Source: Chondrus crispus
Lineage: Eukaryota; Rhodophyta; Florideophyceae; Gigartinales; Gigartinaceae
DNA length: 64,000 bases
Direction: 5' to 3'
Assembly: GCF_000350225.1 (NCBI RefSeq)
Contig: NW_005179044.1
Coordinates: forward strand, 140,789 to 204,788
The notes under the pieces: generated by a model
What the model was told of the DNA's origin: nothing
The model's database searches: none
What the model saw: only the letters and a program-made list of their open reading frames with translations
Program-made: the position numbers and the translations under genes
In this document: piece by piece, positions 1 through 13,150 of the stretch
Layout of the letters: each line of letters opens with the position of its first letter
How positions within the stretch are numbered: the first letter of the stretch is position 1

Positions 1-618
1 CGCGGTGCGCACGGAAGCACCGAAAATCATTATGAAGTAGCATTGGTAGCCGAAGGCGAGTTCATTGAGCCATCGGAGGGCTACGGACACGAGGACTACA
101 GGGCAAGCGGGTCGTCAACTTTACCGACGCCCACATACACGACGGAGTCGTTTTCATAGCCCACGGATCCCGTGATGATGTTCCGGGCGCGCGGCCACAC
201 GCCGGCGCTGCGCATTCCGATGGAAGACAAGGGTACAACGTTTCGAAGGCTAGGCTGGATGGGAAGGCGGCAACATCAAGGAAGTCCGCCGGCCCGTGGA
301 GGACCTAGGCCGCAATATCCCGTCAAGGCGCACGGACTGGTGTGCTATCATTGTTACGAAAAGGGGCACGCCGCGCCAACGTGCATTCTTTCCCTCCGGG
401 AAATGCACCGAGTTTTGGGAAATTATGAGGCGTTGTCTCCGATGGAGAGATTAGGGATACCATCGTCGAGTTATCTGAAGGTCAAGAATTGGTTCGATTC
501 GCAGACGGCGAGCACGCCGAGTGCTTCAACGCCGAGGCCGAACCAACCCTTCAGAGGGCCCGCCGCGGGGCCCGCGTCGTCGGACGTGCGAAGGAACCCG
601 CAGCGGCAGGAAAACTAG
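1..618 (+). pseudogene. gag: Element A gag, C-terminal part with zinc knuckle
   Basis: Frame 1 is open from the window edge apart from an in-frame TAG at 157-159, and ends with TAG at 616-618. It carries one CCHC knuckle, C-x2-C-x4-H-x4-C (CYHCYEKGHAAPTC, about 343-384), the RNA-binding motif of retroelement nucleocapsids. The tail is Pro/Arg/Gln rich and probably disordered. The last codons before the stop are GAA AAC. The pol frame lies -1 relative to gag and is already open from about 489, so gag and pol overlap. The structural part of Gag is outside the window. Confidence 0.7.
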
Positions 619-3600
619 AGAGGGGAATCTCGCATGAGTCGCGAGAGGCACAGGGTCGACGTACTGTGCCCGGGGCTCAGCCCCGTTCCCCGTCTTTAAG
701 GGAGAAATCAGGCCCCGATGAGGAGGTTGTTGGATTGGTGGATAAGCCCAAAGGGCCAGCCCAAGTCAAGAAAATTTTGAGCCGAGCCTGAGATCATCCG
801 CTGGAAGAAGTTCGAAGACCCTGGTACGGGGTTAAGCGAAGGGAGTGTCCCGAGAAGATTTTGGTTCTTGCGCGAAAAAACTACAAAGTTTACGCGGACA
901 TTGGACCAACAGTCGGATTGATGAGCCGGGTGTTGTCTGTATTAGACACCGGCGCGGGACCAAACCTTGTGCGAAAATCGGAACTCCCAGCTGGAATGGA
1001 ATCTCTAGTGTCCTACGGACCGACCCAAGACATTGGCGACGCGAACAACAGGTCACTCCAGACTTTCGGAACCATCAAAATGCCCGTGAGACTTGGACGA
1101 TTTGTGGCTGTTGCCGAATATATTGTGTGCGAAAAGCTCGCGGTACCGCTGATTCTAGGAGCGGACTAATGCGATAGGTTCGAGGAGGCCATCTACCCAC
1201 GGAAGAGGACAGTTGAGTTGGCGGATTTCTCGGAGGTTCCGATCGTAAGGCGGTTCTCGGCGAGAAAATCGAAGAAGCATCTGGTCCCCGGAGAGGGCGA
1301 AACGGAAGCAAAGCGGGAGCGAGTTTTCCCCAGGGTGAAGGTGGCAAGAGCCACGACCATTGAGCCCGGGAAGCAACGCGTGGTCGAATGCACCTCGAAG
1401 AGGATGGGCTTGGTCGTAGATCAACCCTACGCACCCCTATACGACAAGCACGGGTTGGTGAGCACCAACGGTGTAGTTCAGGTTGAGCCTGACAAACCTT
1501 TTAGATTACTTGTAGCGAATTTTAGAAATTACCCTGTCAGGGTTCAAAAAGGCCAAGTGGTGGCGGAACTACTACCATACCAGAGGGCCGTATTCAAGAG
1601 CAATTCCACCATTTCTGAGGTACTTGGAATTCAAGAAAGGGAAGAGGAAAAATTTACTAATTCCACCCCGCCGCCTACGGGCGAGAGAAGGGGCGAACCG
1701 TCGGAACAAGATCGCGAGGACCAGCAAGGAGAACGGGAGGAAGGGCTCTCCGCGACGGCAGCTACGAAGCCGGAGCGGCGGATTGAGCCTCCCCCGCCGG
1801 ACGTGGAGGAGCTCGACCTGAGCCACGTGCCGGACCGGCTGCGCGAAAGATTCCGTCGGATGTTGAAAAAATATTCCGGCATGTGGGATGGGACCCTTGG
1901 TGAGATCAACACCACGGTCCACCGGATTGATCTGGCCCCGGACACAAAGCCAATTGCGCAAGCCTCGTATCGGGCCGGGCCTAAAGCCCGCGAAGTAGAA
2001 GATGCAGAAGTACAGAAGATGTTAGAAGCAGGAGTCATCGAACCGGCGCAGTCAGAATGGGCGTCGCCCGTTTTATTCCTGCCGAAGCCGGACGGATCGA
2101 TGCGCTTTTGCGTCGACTATCGCAGGTTAAACGCGGTAACGGTAAAGGACACGTACCCTTTGCCGCGCATGGACGAGTGTCTGGACTCGTTGGGAGGCAC
2201 CAAGGTTTTCTCCGCGTTGGACGCGATCTCGTAATATTGGCAGATGCCTATCCCTGAGTGCGACCGCGACAAGATCGCATTTTCGTGTCACTCAGGTCTG
2301 TATCGCTTCTCAAGAATGCCCTTCGGGCTAACCAATGCGCCAGCGACGTTCCAGAGAGCAATGGATATCCTGCTCTCTCCGTTCCGTTGGAAATGCTGTT
2401 TGGTGTATCTGGATGACAGAATAATTTTTAGCAAGCCGTGGGAGGAGCACATCGTGCACGTGAATGAAATACTTTCTGTATTGGAGAAGGTAGGTGTGAA
2501 GCTCAAGCTTCGCAAGTGCGAATTTTTCGTCGAAAAGATCAAGTACCTGGGCCATGTCGTTCGGCCAGGTGCATTGGAGGTTGATGTCGCGCGAACCGCC
2601 GCGTTGGAACAAGTGCGGTACCCTCGAACGCAGACCCAGCTCAGAAGCTTCTTGGGACTCTGCAATGTCTACCGCAGGTTTGTCCCACATTACGCGAAAA
2701 TCGCGCATCCCCTCAATCAACTATTGAAGAAGGGACAACCGGTCCAGTTGGAAGGATTCGACGAACCGTGCGAAAAGCTTTCATAAGCTCAAGGACGTCA
2801 TCTTGGCACCGCCGGTGTTGGCGCTGCCGAAGAAGGACCTACCCTACTCGGTAGATACCGATGCAAGCGACTACCAAATAGGCGCTGCACTATTTCAAAC
2901 ACACCCGGATGCGCAACGCAAACCCATCTGGTTCTTTTCAAGAACGTTATCCGCAGCCGAGAGGAACTACTCCGTATCAGAAAAAGAATGTCTAGCGGTA
3001 ATTTGGGCCGTACAGACTTTAAGACCATATCTATATGGCGAGCACTTCATTGTGCATACCGACCATGCCTCGTTGAGGTGGTTGATGAACGTAACCGACC
3101 CCAGCGGGAGATTAATCCAATGGAGGCTCCGCCTCTCGGAATTTGATTTCGAAATCAAGTACAAGAAGGGAAAGGCGAATAGTCAAGCTGATGCCCTGTC
3201 AAGATTACGGACCGCAGGAGAAACCGCCGACGAAATCGACGACGAAATCCCTTGCTTTATGGCCGAACCGGCCGAGGGTACAGTGGAGGACGAGGACAGT
3301 TTTGACGCGTTAGACGACATCCTCGCTCTTGAGGAGGGACCGCCCCTGATCGCCTCGATCAATTCCAAGCTGTCACTCCGGAGGAGCTCATTCGCGAGCA
3401 AGCCGTCGACCCCTTCTGCAACCGCATCAAGGAAGAAATGGACGCCGGAAAGGTGAGAACGTTCAGCATGGAGACCGAGGAACTCGAAGGAACTCTATGC
3501 CGTACCGCGGCGGAGTTTGTACAAGTGGTGATACCACAATCGTTAAGGGACCGCGTCCTAGGGTTAAGCCATTACGCAAAATTGGCAGGACACCCGGGAG

Positions 3601-5045
3601 GCAGGAAACTTTACAAGACATTGAGAAGATATTTTTACTGGCCCACGATGGCCCTAGACTGCTATGCAGTCGCGAAGAATTGCGCCGCATGTGCGCGGGA
3701 AAGGGTGAAGTTAAGAAGAAACACGAAGGAAATGAAGCTGTTCACGCCTAAAGCTCCGCTGGAGTTTGTCGCCATCAACATCCTCGGCGAGCTAATTACA
3801 ACTAAACGACGAAATCGGTATATTCTCGTGATCAGCGATCAATACTCGAAACTGGTACGAACCGTACCGTTGAAGAAGATATCAGCTGCGCACATCGCAC
3901 AAGCCTTCGTTCACCATTGGGTATTCGTGTACGGACCGCCGGCCAGACTGCTGTCCGACAATGGAACACAGTTCACGGCCCGGTTCTTTCAGAACGTCTG
4001 CCGAATTCTCGGCATACGCAATGTGTTCACGACTACGTACCACCCGCAAGCCAACGACCAAGTTGAGAGGTTTAACCGCACGCTGACTTCCGCGTTGCGA
4101 GATTATGTTGGAGAGCATCCCAAGGACTGGGACCTATTTAGCGACGCGGTGACGTTCGCATACAACACGCAAGTTCATCGAACTACGAACATCGCGCCCT
4201 TCGAGCTGGTGCTAGCTCGGGCGCCGAGAAGCATTGCGGTACAAGCACAGCCAAGTTTGGAAGGATTTAGCTCGAATCGAGCGTACTACCTGAAATGGCA
4301 GTCGTGGTTGGAAAGCCTGATGAAAGGCGCTGGTAAGAGCTTGCGGAAAGAACAACCGCGCTACTAGCGAAATTTCGACGCAAGGCTCCGCAAGCCGAAG
4401 TATGACATCCCTTCAGAATCATACGTATTCCTTCAGAAGGAGCAAGGCACGGCCACCGAGCCGAAACATAAGTTGGCACAAGTGGCTACGGTTCCGTATC
4501 AAGTGAAGGAGTCCACTGAGAATACGGTCGTCATTGCCATCGGCGACCAAGAAGAGCGCGTGTCGCGAGATAGAGTCGAATTAGCCCCTAGTCCCATGGA
4601 CTACACGCCGCTAGTCGGGCTACGACAAGCGCTACAATTCCTCAATCGAGAAGGGGAACGAGAAGAACCCGCCGCGCAAGCGAAGGATAGGACGAATGAC
4701 GGACCTTTGATAAATCAGGAAGCTGCGGGCATGCCGCCCGATCGACAAGAGATGCGAGGTTAGGAAGAGCAGGATGAGGATGAGTCGCGGTCTTTTCGGA
4801 AGGGGGACGGACAGTTGGACACGCAGGAAGAAGGAACCGGGGGTCAGGAGTATGTGATCGACATAATAGTCGACCACGCTTATCAAGATGAAAAATTAAT
4901 TCTCAAGGTGGAATGGTATGGCTATGCGATTGAGGACGCAACGTGGGAGCCGATTTCTCAGCTACCGCACAGCGCAGCGGTGACCTATTTCCGGAGGAAG
5001 AAACTGCCCCTCCCGCCGCAAGTCGCACGCACGAGACCAGGTTGA
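489..5045 (+). pseudogene. pol: Element A pol: protease, RT, RNase H, integrase, chromodomain (broken)
   Basis: Protease is visible at 861-1169 with the active-site motif LDTGAGPNLVRK. RT spans about 1840-2786, with FCVDYRRLN, MPFGLTNAPATFQRA and YLDD at about 2407. RNase H lies at 2803-3200 (SVDTDASDYQIG). The integrase H2C2 finger and core lie at about 3560-4367, with the second catalytic Asp in LLSDNGTQF and the Glu in DQVERFNRT. A chromodomain at 4845-5000 contains LKVEWYGY and ATWEP. The frame is broken by TGA at 789-791, TAA at 2232-2234 directly before YWQ of the RT, frameshifts around 2780 and 3440, a TAG near 4366 and another near 4760. The protease keeps the canonical D-T-G, unlike elements B and C. 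Confidence 0.85.
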
Positions 5046-8000
5046 GCTCCATACGGAATGTGATGATGGAAAGCGAAAAGAAGACGCGAGCCGCAACCAG
5101 TTTCCTATGTTTTTACCTTCTTAACTGTTCTGTTTCGTTTTTGTTTTTTTGGTTGTTTTGTTTTTCTATGTTTGTTTCCCTTTCCGAGACGCACATAGGT
5201 CGGCCATTACGGAGCGAGCGTGCGTAGTTTCAGGAGAACACGACGGGCGCCCAAGGGCGACAGGGAATTGCGAACCGCCGATCGTGATTAAAACTACAAG
5301 CTGTATCTCGAGTCGAGGAAGGAGTCTGTTCTACAAGGGAGCGGGTGTGACGAGAAGATTGGAGAACAAGGGGATGCGTCAAATTGACGAGTGTGTTACC
5401 TTCGAGATAAGGTAGAGGGTTGGGAGAGGACGCAGTCGATGGGCGACTGCACGCGGACGAGGCAGATCAAGACGACGTGTAGGATGCGAGAAGTGAGAGA
5501 ACCGCGACTGAAATAGTGGAGATAGGATGAAAACAATCGCTCGCCTGGAGGGTGATCGAATCGAGAATCAGCAACCGGATATCGGCTCTGTGCGGAGTTA
5601 TGAGGCTCCAAGGTAGTCACGTCGTAGCGAACGGGGATGCCCCCGTCGAGAAGTTATCAAGTTGGAAAGGATGTTACGGATCGCGCCGTGGTGAGGAGTA
5701 AGGACGGTCCTCACACACGCACGCCCAGGCAGGATTACGCATGCGGGATGTTGTCGAGTCGAGACGGACGCTGTGAACCACAGCACGAAGCTAGCGAGGA
5801 ATGAGCATAGCGGAAGTAAGGCGCATCGGCAATGGCGAGAAGGAAAGATGAGGTGAGACGGGTAGGTATGCGTGGCTTAACGCTCATGGAGATAGAGCGG
5901 CGAGACGCGCTACATCAGGAAATGAGAAGTCACTGCAGCCTCAGGTGGAGACAATGCGCAACTTACGTATGATCACGCGTCGCATGGGTGCGCACGCAAA
6001 GGGGCGTTTAGATCAGGAATCCATGCTCGTCTGAATCAATTTGAACGGAAATGATTGTGAGGTTTTTCACGAATAGACAACGGACAAGTGGTGCGCGTTA
6101 ACGCGCGAGACTACACTGTGTGGAGGGGACAAATTGTTTTGTCGTTTCTGTTGACTTCGTCAAGAACGGGAATCGGCTCGACGTCGTCCTCAAGGCGGTC
6201 AACCGCTTGCTTTTCAGTCTTCCGATCTGCTCCTGCCTCAATTTCTGTTTCGTTCCTGTTCTCCTTTTGTTTGGTGATGTCAACGACGCAATGAAACTGC
6301 GCACGTCGACCCGCCAGTCTACGAGAATTAGGGAAGAGAGAAGAGGATATCAATTGAGGAGAAGGGAGAAATGGGTTGGCGGCGTAAGACACGTCAACAC
6401 GAGCCGCCAACGCTTTAACCGTGTGACAGACGCAACCGGAACTTTTTAGCGTCTTACAAACAGACACCTCGGGCGGCCACGGTGATGAGGGCGACCCCGA
6501 CAGAGAGATCGGGTAGCTCGACGAGCTTGATTACGACAAACCGTCTGTCAACCGCAGGGACTGACGATGCAATAGCTCACGTTTCTAATTTACGTTCACC
6601 CCGGCCGTGAAGCAACACACGCAGACGAAATGAAGGATGGAAGACATTGCCTTGGTTGAGCTGAACAGCGAGGCTTGGTACAGTATTGTATTCGACGACT
6701 TCTGCTAGCGCTACCTACGAATGCCTATGTGAACACCGCTGGTGTGTGGGAAAGAAGGACGACCCCTGGTCGACGGAAGAAAGACGTCGGAAATTTTTCG
6801 GGAACGAGGGATTTGTAGTTGGAGAAGAATTGCGCAGCGGAGACGCACTACAATGGGGCCGCATGAAAAATGTCGTGGATGGAGGGAGAATTGTTGAGGA
6901 TTCGGGTGCGAACAACGGCAAAGAGGGAAGAGGACCTCCGATACCCGGGGAAAAATTAGTATCAGGTTCTTGACAAGGAGGACGTACCGTGTCACCGCAC
7001 GAGCAAGAGGATATTAGCAAGGGAAGTGAAAGCATGCGTCCCGAGGAGACTTTGTTTAAGTCGTACGTGCCTAACGGAGTGGTTCTCTCAGGCGAAAGAA
7101 ATTGGTCGTTAGACGAGGGAGAGGAGTACGTGTCGGGGACCGGCAAGAGAATGGATCGCATTCCTGGAGAAGGTCCGAGAGCTCCGAGACAGTGCCGATT
7201 GTCCACTGCGTCTACTAAGGAGAAATTGGAGCGCACGGATTTAGCGAGTGGGTCAGAGACGAAGAGCCATTTTGACTTCGAAGGGAAAGGCAGCGGCTAC
7301 CCTTGGGCACCTCCGATGGAAAGATGAATTTTTACGACCAAGTCGGTGGATACACGTGTCGACGTGTGCAGGTGAATTTCTTGTTACGAAATCAGTAGTT
7401 GTCGCGATCAAAAACGCATTATTCGACGCAGCGCGATTTAAACCCGCCCTCACTTCGACACTGCTACGAAGTCGCATCCCGTCGCAGCTATCAACCAGAT
7501 CACGATCGTTGCCGACACGCTTTTGGAAAAGATACGGAGGCGCAGTGAATGACACCCATTGTCACGGGCTACTGGCAATTGAGGATCGTCTAGATGGGCT
7601 CGGAGAATTGGAAGAAAAAGAGAATTACTGTCGATCGCGCAGCTGTCGGTGACAGCGCTAACTGGAGACGCATATCGTGCGCAATAAGAGAACACCTACC
7701 ACCCAAACTGAGATGCATCAATACCTCCCCCCCTCGCTCTAATAATGACTTATTAGGGCTGGACTTCGTAGTTCGTTTCTCACAAACGCCTGATGGGTAG
7801 TTGGACGCCACTTCAGGACTGTCGTGTTCGACCGTCGGACGAAACGCGAAGGATATCCAGACGGCAACGAACCCAAGTCGCCGTCAACATGTTTGTTCCC
7901 CGACCAAGTGCAGGGAGTTGGAACCGAGGCGGCTCAACGGAGATCAAATTGAACTGTGACACGCCGCCTCGCCGACCTTGACCCATCAATAATGTCGTGC

Positions 8001-9458
8001 TCCAAAAGATCGAAATGCCATCTACTTTCTCACTAGTTATTTTCTTGAAGAGGTTCCGGCCGCGAGCAAACGGAAACTCAAGGGCCAGAGCTTCCCTGCG
8101 ATCCTTTGAAACTATTTTTTTGACGCGGACGTCGAAGCCTCGTGTAATTCGCAAGATTAACGGTCTCGGAACCGACCAGCAGGTACGACGTCGTGACACG
8201 AACCGGACATGCTCAGTATACCTATGCGGTGTTCTGTGTACGCTATCCCCAAATGAGTGCGCTGCAACTGTCGACAACTAGCCAGAGATCAAGGACGTTG
8301 TTTTAGCTGGCTGCCCAGGTCACCCCCACCACGTTACCGAAAAGGACAACCTATTTCTATATGTTTTTTGGACATGTCGGGGAGAGCGGAGCGGAAGTCA
8401 ATATGACCCCAGCAAAATGGACTTTCGCACGCGATTAGTCCCTGGCAGAAAGAGAAACTCGTCGACCTCGCCACGTTGATAATCGCAGAACGAGGTATCC
8501 CCTGCAAAAGCTTTAAGAACACGACAGGACACACTCACGACGTCTTCACCGCGCTATTTCAAGGACAAAATTGAAACGGGGCGCCTGAGTATTGTTCATT
8601 GCGCTCACCCTTGAGGTCGGCAAGTCCTACCGAAGGGATCGAGCATAGCAACGACCCCTACCTATTTTTTGTTTCGACATATCAAAGCTTCTAGGCGACT
8701 TATCAAGGATACCAATTATGAGTTTCGCCGAAGAAGCCGCGAGGACAATAGGACACTGTCCGTTTGGAAGACGGAGTTCGAAAATAGGCGGGAGGAAGAA
8801 TAGGGAACTTGTCGGAGACCTGAGCTGGAGCGAGTTACCACCCTGATAGGCACAAAAGAAGGAATGGGGGATCGAATCGAGTTGCGACTACTCCAAAAGC
8901 CCTTCATTTTTTATGTATAGCTATCGTCCCGAGACGGAATCTCAGAGGAGGTAATCACTTGTTGGGGAGCTGGGATATTGTCTCGTGGAGGCGTGAAGAT
9001 AAACATCGGGGAAGCCTGAAGGCTAAGGAAGATGGGGGCATCTCTGAAGGTAGAGAGAGGTTCGTGGGCCGATCAATGAAAAACAAAGAGGGCGTGACTC
9101 CCCAGACGGTGATCTGCAGGACGAGCGGAGGAAAAGAGAAGGAAATAGGGGATGTGCAACTGCAGTAGCAGAGGTGCCCGAAAATGGATAAGAGAAGGAA
9201 GACAGTAACGAGGAAAAGAGAAGGAAAGAGGGATTGAGGGGAGAAGCGACCGCATTGACGATACGCAGAAAAAGAGGAGGAAAAGGAAAATGAGGAAAAG
9301 GATGACGTACGTGTTGGAGAAAGACAGGAAAAATGTAACAAGAGGAGGAAGTTGATAGGAGAAAGAAATGCAATTTATTTTCGGTGGAACGAAGGGAAGT
9401 GTCGACGATGAGACGACACTCTCAGAGGACAATGATCCGAACATGGATCGGCAGGGCG
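5046..9458. other. Element A spacer between pol and antisense gene
   Basis: No convincing gene is seen. Just after pol lies a T-rich stretch (5100-5180). A strongly purine-rich plus strand (GGAAAAG/GAGGA runs) occupies about 8950-9370. Open frames of up to about 170 codons occur here but resemble nothing and overlap on both strands. Elements B (23571-26949) and C (42635-45261) carry spacers in the same place. The spacer would hold the 3' ends of the convergent pol and antisense transcripts. Confidence 0.5.
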
Positions 9459-11414
9459 CTACCATCGGCAATAGGTTAATGGTACGATTCCCCCAATGAT
9501 TTTTTTCTTTGGAAGTGAGGCGACAAGTTGCGCCAGTAAGCGCAGGTCAACAAGGGACGCTCCTCGAAGAGCCCCCTCGTTTATTCCGTGAGCACGGAGC
9601 AATGTGCGATAGACGCTGGCGGCGCCGTCGTTCTTTTTGATAACATCTGGAGAGGACGGGGAGGTCGAACCTCCCCTGGTCGATTGGACTGCGTCGACGA
9701 TTGGTGAGAAGGGGGCGGCAACTGCAACAGCCGCAGGAGAAAGGGGACGAGCTGGGACGTGCACAGGGGAAGACGGTGCAGGAGGAGCCGAGGGGGTAAG
9801 GGACGAAGAATTTCCCTTCCTTTCTGACGCTGCGCGCACGGACAGACTGTCAGTCCGGCTAGCTGACGAGGGGACCTCTCTCATCTCTGATAGAGGTTGA
9901 CACCTGGCCACTGGAGGTGAATGGGACCGCAAAGGGGATTTGACCTCCTCACACCCAGGAGCTCTCGTCGCCCTTATCGAGGCATTCAGAGGGAGTGAAG
10001 TCGGTGAGACCGGTAACACAGGGCGAGAACGCAAAGGCTCCCGGGGACAGAGGTCTCGTTTGCGGGGATCCGCAAGGAAGACAGGCAATTCAACCGGAAC
10101 GGGCGTCTGACTCCCATACTGCCGACTCAGACGCGCCTCGTCGCTAGATCATTGCCATCCCGCCCAGGGGTTAAACCATGCGTAGTCCCCCGCACCACGA
10201 TGAGCACGACCAGGAGAGAAGGAGGGGCGTTGCCGGACGAAGGAACGAGAGGAATTTTGACGCGGTATCAAGTCCCAATCGACCTCCTCTATTTTATCGA
10301 GGAGAGAATGCAGTTCGGTGTCTGCATCAGCACCGCCCGGGGGAACGGAATAATCGAGGCGTGGCATGAGGCTGATGAGCTCGGGAGGCAAGTTCCACAA
10401 CCTCCAGCAGTAGTAGGTCTCCCACAGGAGGGTCACTGCCACTTTGGTACACCATTCTGTGAGGAAGACTACCCAAAGGCCGTGCCGAGGATCAAGTAAA
10501 TACCTTCCGTAATACGTGTACACAGGGCCGAGCTTAGCCCAGAAGCCTTCGCAGACCTCAAATTGGCTCCATCACGACGGAATACGTTGATAACGATTCG
10601 CGTAATGGGACCTCGAGATTACACGCGCCTCCAACATCTGGTAGGCCACAAAATAACCCGTGCTAGACCGAATACGGCGTTCGAAGAGCACTGTGTGCTG
10701 GAAGAAGGGGATGGTACCGCGCTTGATAAGCCGGAAATTAGCCGGAATTATGGAGTTGGTCCACATCATGGCGTCGCCCGAGACGGTCCGTTGGTTGAAC
10801 CAAAGGCGGTTAGCTTCACGAGGAGGGTTATCGGAGGTCCAGGCCAGCATGTTATCTAGGTAAGACCGCTCGCCCTCGGTGCGAAATTGCCACGTGTCAC
10901 AACCGAATTCCTCAGGGATGAGATCCTGCGTCAATGGTAGCTCAAGCCTGTCGCACACAGCGGTCATGAAGCGGGTCGATAACACCGCACGACCACGAGG
11001 CGGAGTGTGACACAGGATGGAGGGAGGAATGGCGATGCGAGTCAACCAATCGTAAGACCGAATAGCTTGAAGGGAGATTTGTCCTGGAAGCATACCGGCG
11101 CCGTCGGCGAACGAGTAAGCAATGTCATCGAAGGCGCATACACTGATCACTGAGAACCATTTAGCGGAAGCAAAAAGCTCAGGATTAAGGCGCATGGCAT
11201 TACCGTGGAGCTCCGACGCAGCAGGGTATCGAAGCGAGGACGGAGTGTTAGGACCGGAATCGATGTAGGCAACAGGGCTGGCATGTTGGGAATCAGGGGG
11301 TAATCGAGGGATGGAAGGAAGACTTAGAGGGTCGTGGGAAGTGGAAGAAAAGCCCACGCCGTAGCGCTTGCGTTTGGTACCACTACTCGAGTGGCTCGGG
11401 GATGAAGGAAACAT
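9459..11414 (-). pseudogene. Element A antisense gene (unknown function), two in-frame stops
   Basis: One reading frame on the minus strand runs from ATG at 11412-11414 to about 9459, roughly 650 codons. It is interrupted only by TGA at 10572-10574 and TGA at 10149-10151; the same frame continues after each. The N-terminus is Ser/Pro rich with a basic KRKRYG patch. The middle is globular and Trp/Tyr rich, and the last third is Pro/Ser/Ala rich. It sits where the antisense genes of B and C sit. A short stretch (ERSYLDNM followed by PPRE) resembles EVEYVDRM followed by SPSRE in element B, suggesting distant homology. No known domain is recognised, and no signal peptide or membrane span stands out. 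Confidence 0.55.
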
Positions 11415-11523
11415 GAGGCCCGTCTTGCTCTTGCACTTTCACCGATTAACGGATACGGCGGTGTAGGGTTATGAGAGAAACGGCGAGGAGATTATACGAT
11501 GGCGGAGCGGCGTACAAGAGCGC

Positions 11524-11537
11524 TCGGAAGGGGGATA
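11524..11537 (+). other. Element A candidate polypurine tract
   Basis: A purine-rich stretch (CTCGGAAGGGGGATA) lies immediately before TGTAG, where the plus-strand primer for the 3' LTR is expected. A second purine run at 11559-11583 is an alternative. Confidence 0.4.
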
Positions 11538-12730
11538 TGTAGTTCAATACGCACCTGAAAAGGGGGGTGAGAAGAAAGGAAAATATTTGGATGTGAAAAG
11601 TAGTCCGGGTTGGGGAACACACGTGTGAATAATTGCACAGTTTTAATTTTTAATTATTTTATTTTATTTAGTGAATTAGTTGGCATTAATTTTGCTGACA
11701 CTAGATTAGATCTAGGATCTAGCGCCGCGAGCTACTGTAGTGGCTCCGGCGGGGCGATATATACCTTCGCCCTCTGACCACCAAGTCAGTAAAGGTAACC
11801 CGAGTTGCCGGAGTTGAATGTCGCCTTGGTCGAAGTCCGTCTCTACCAAGACGCTCCCTTTTTCCTAAGCCTACGGCATCCTTCAGCGCTGGGCGGTCCC
11901 ATTCCTTTTTCTTTTATTTCCCAATCGAACCCGAGTTGCCGGAGTTTAATGTAGCCTTGGTCGAAGTCCGTCTCTACCAAGACGCTCTCTTTTACCAAAG
12001 CCTACGGCATCCTTCAGAGCTCGGGGGTCCTTTTCCTTATCCTTTTACCCTTTTCTATCTCTAATTCTTATCCTTTTCTATCTTTACATCTATTTTTCCC
12101 TTAATTGTGTTGGTTCCATTAGAGTCGGTTGCGACCGATCTGGTGTAGGTGTTTTAGCCATCGGGCAACACGTTGTGTAGCGCTGCTACTGTTTCAAGTT
12201 CCGTCGGAAGGCTGTTGTAACGACGACTCCGTCGAATGTCTTACTGTATAAGACAGAGTTGGTACCGCCTACCGCGATCGCGATCGCGCTGGTGAGGGTG
12301 TTTTGAGCCATCGGGCAACACGTCGGTAGTAGCGTTGCTACACGGTTACGAACCCGTCGGGTAGTGCCGAACAAGCCCCCGTCGAAGACCTTGAATTACA
12401 CAAAAGGTGCTGAAGACGCTCGTCAAGCATTGGCCTTACAACCCAGTGAACCGCGGTTACATCCTCGTAGATAAGCCCAACCCGCACTCGCCGAGCGCTC
12501 AAGTCTTCACAAGTCTCTACCACCATTATCCTCCCGGGCCGGGCATCTTTCCTTAACCCCCCCCCCGTCGGAGTCGAGCTACCGTGGGCCGCAAGCCCAC
12601 ACAAGGGGAAAGGGAGTCTCGAACGCTCCGTAGCGCGTGCCATCGGCAGTGGTTGTTGCTGTTGTTGTTCTTCTTCTTTTTGTTTGACCCTCGGACTGTG
12701 TTCGCGACCTGCCAGGCACATTGCACTACA
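11538..12730 (+). repeat. Element A 3' LTR (about 1.2 kb)
   Basis: The segment starts TGTAG after a purine tract and ends CTACA. These are the same 5-bp inverted termini as the LTRs of B and C. No second copy is in the window, so the borders rest on the termini and on position. Inside are two tandem copies of a ~131-bp block (11797-11927 and 11928 to about 12040, both with GTTGCCGGAGTT). There are also two copies of a segment containing AGCCATCGGGCAACACG, at about 12156 and 12304. A 16-bp palindrome CGCGATCGCGATCGCG lies near 12273. Confidence 0.5.
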
Positions 12731-12740
12731 TACCTGCAGC

Positions 12741-13150
12741 GTCCGCGCAGTAATTAGGAATTGAGGAGCTAGTTTTTTAATTGCTTACAGTACCTGGTAC
12801 GCACTAGGCGGCAGGTACTGTACACTGGTACAGGTGTCCGAGGCGTCACTCTGAGGGGTGAAGACCTGACACCCGTCCCCACAAGTAAACTGGGGCAAGC
12901 TGGCCCCCGTCCCTTTCGTGCCTACGTACGTCCGTTTCGGTTATCTATCGCGCGCGCTGGCTTCTAACCCGTTTCCGGTCGCTCCCGTTTACGCACCACG
13001 GGGCGACTGCGCGTAACCGGCCAGTGAGCCACTCTTTTTTTGCGAGCTCGTCTGATTGGTTCAATTAGCGCGTCGCGTCCGCGCCGCGTGCTGCCTCGCT
13101 AAAGCCTCCGCCTTTCACCCAACCTAGGGCGGAGAGAAGTTATCCCACAC
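12741..13150. repeat. Repeat R1, copy 1
   Basis: Direct repeat of 14947-15363. Both copies share GTGTCCGAGGCGTC, CAAGCTGGCCCCCGTCC, GCGCTGGCTTCTAACCCGTT and end GGCGGAGAG(A/G)AGTTATCCCACAC. It could be a solo LTR of another element or an LTR pair. No terminal TG..CA, PBS or polypurine tract could be confirmed. Copy 1 begins 10 bp after the LTR of element A and ends where the transposase relic begins. Confidence 0.7.

Larger units (their letters stand above)
1..12730 (+). mobile_element. Element A: degenerate Ty3/gypsy chromovirus, 5' end outside window
   Basis: Order on the plus strand: gag zinc knuckle, protease, RT, RNase H, integrase, chromodomain, a long spacer, an antisense gene (minus strand), polypurine tract and 3' LTR. 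That is the plan of elements B and C further right, but with little protein similarity outside the catalytic motifs, so A is a separate lineage. All reading frames are interrupted, so it cannot be autonomous. The 5' LTR and most of gag lie left of position 1, so its age and target duplication cannot be judged here. Confidence 0.85.

Noticed and set aside
6686-7652. Open frames of 95-173 codons in the spacer of element A
   Set aside because: They overlap on both strands, resemble nothing, and the spacer of B and C has no equivalent.
8955-9471. Three overlapping minus-strand frames of 116-132 codons rich in Ser/Phe/Leu
   Set aside because: They are translations of a purine-rich tract, open in all minus frames for compositional reasons.
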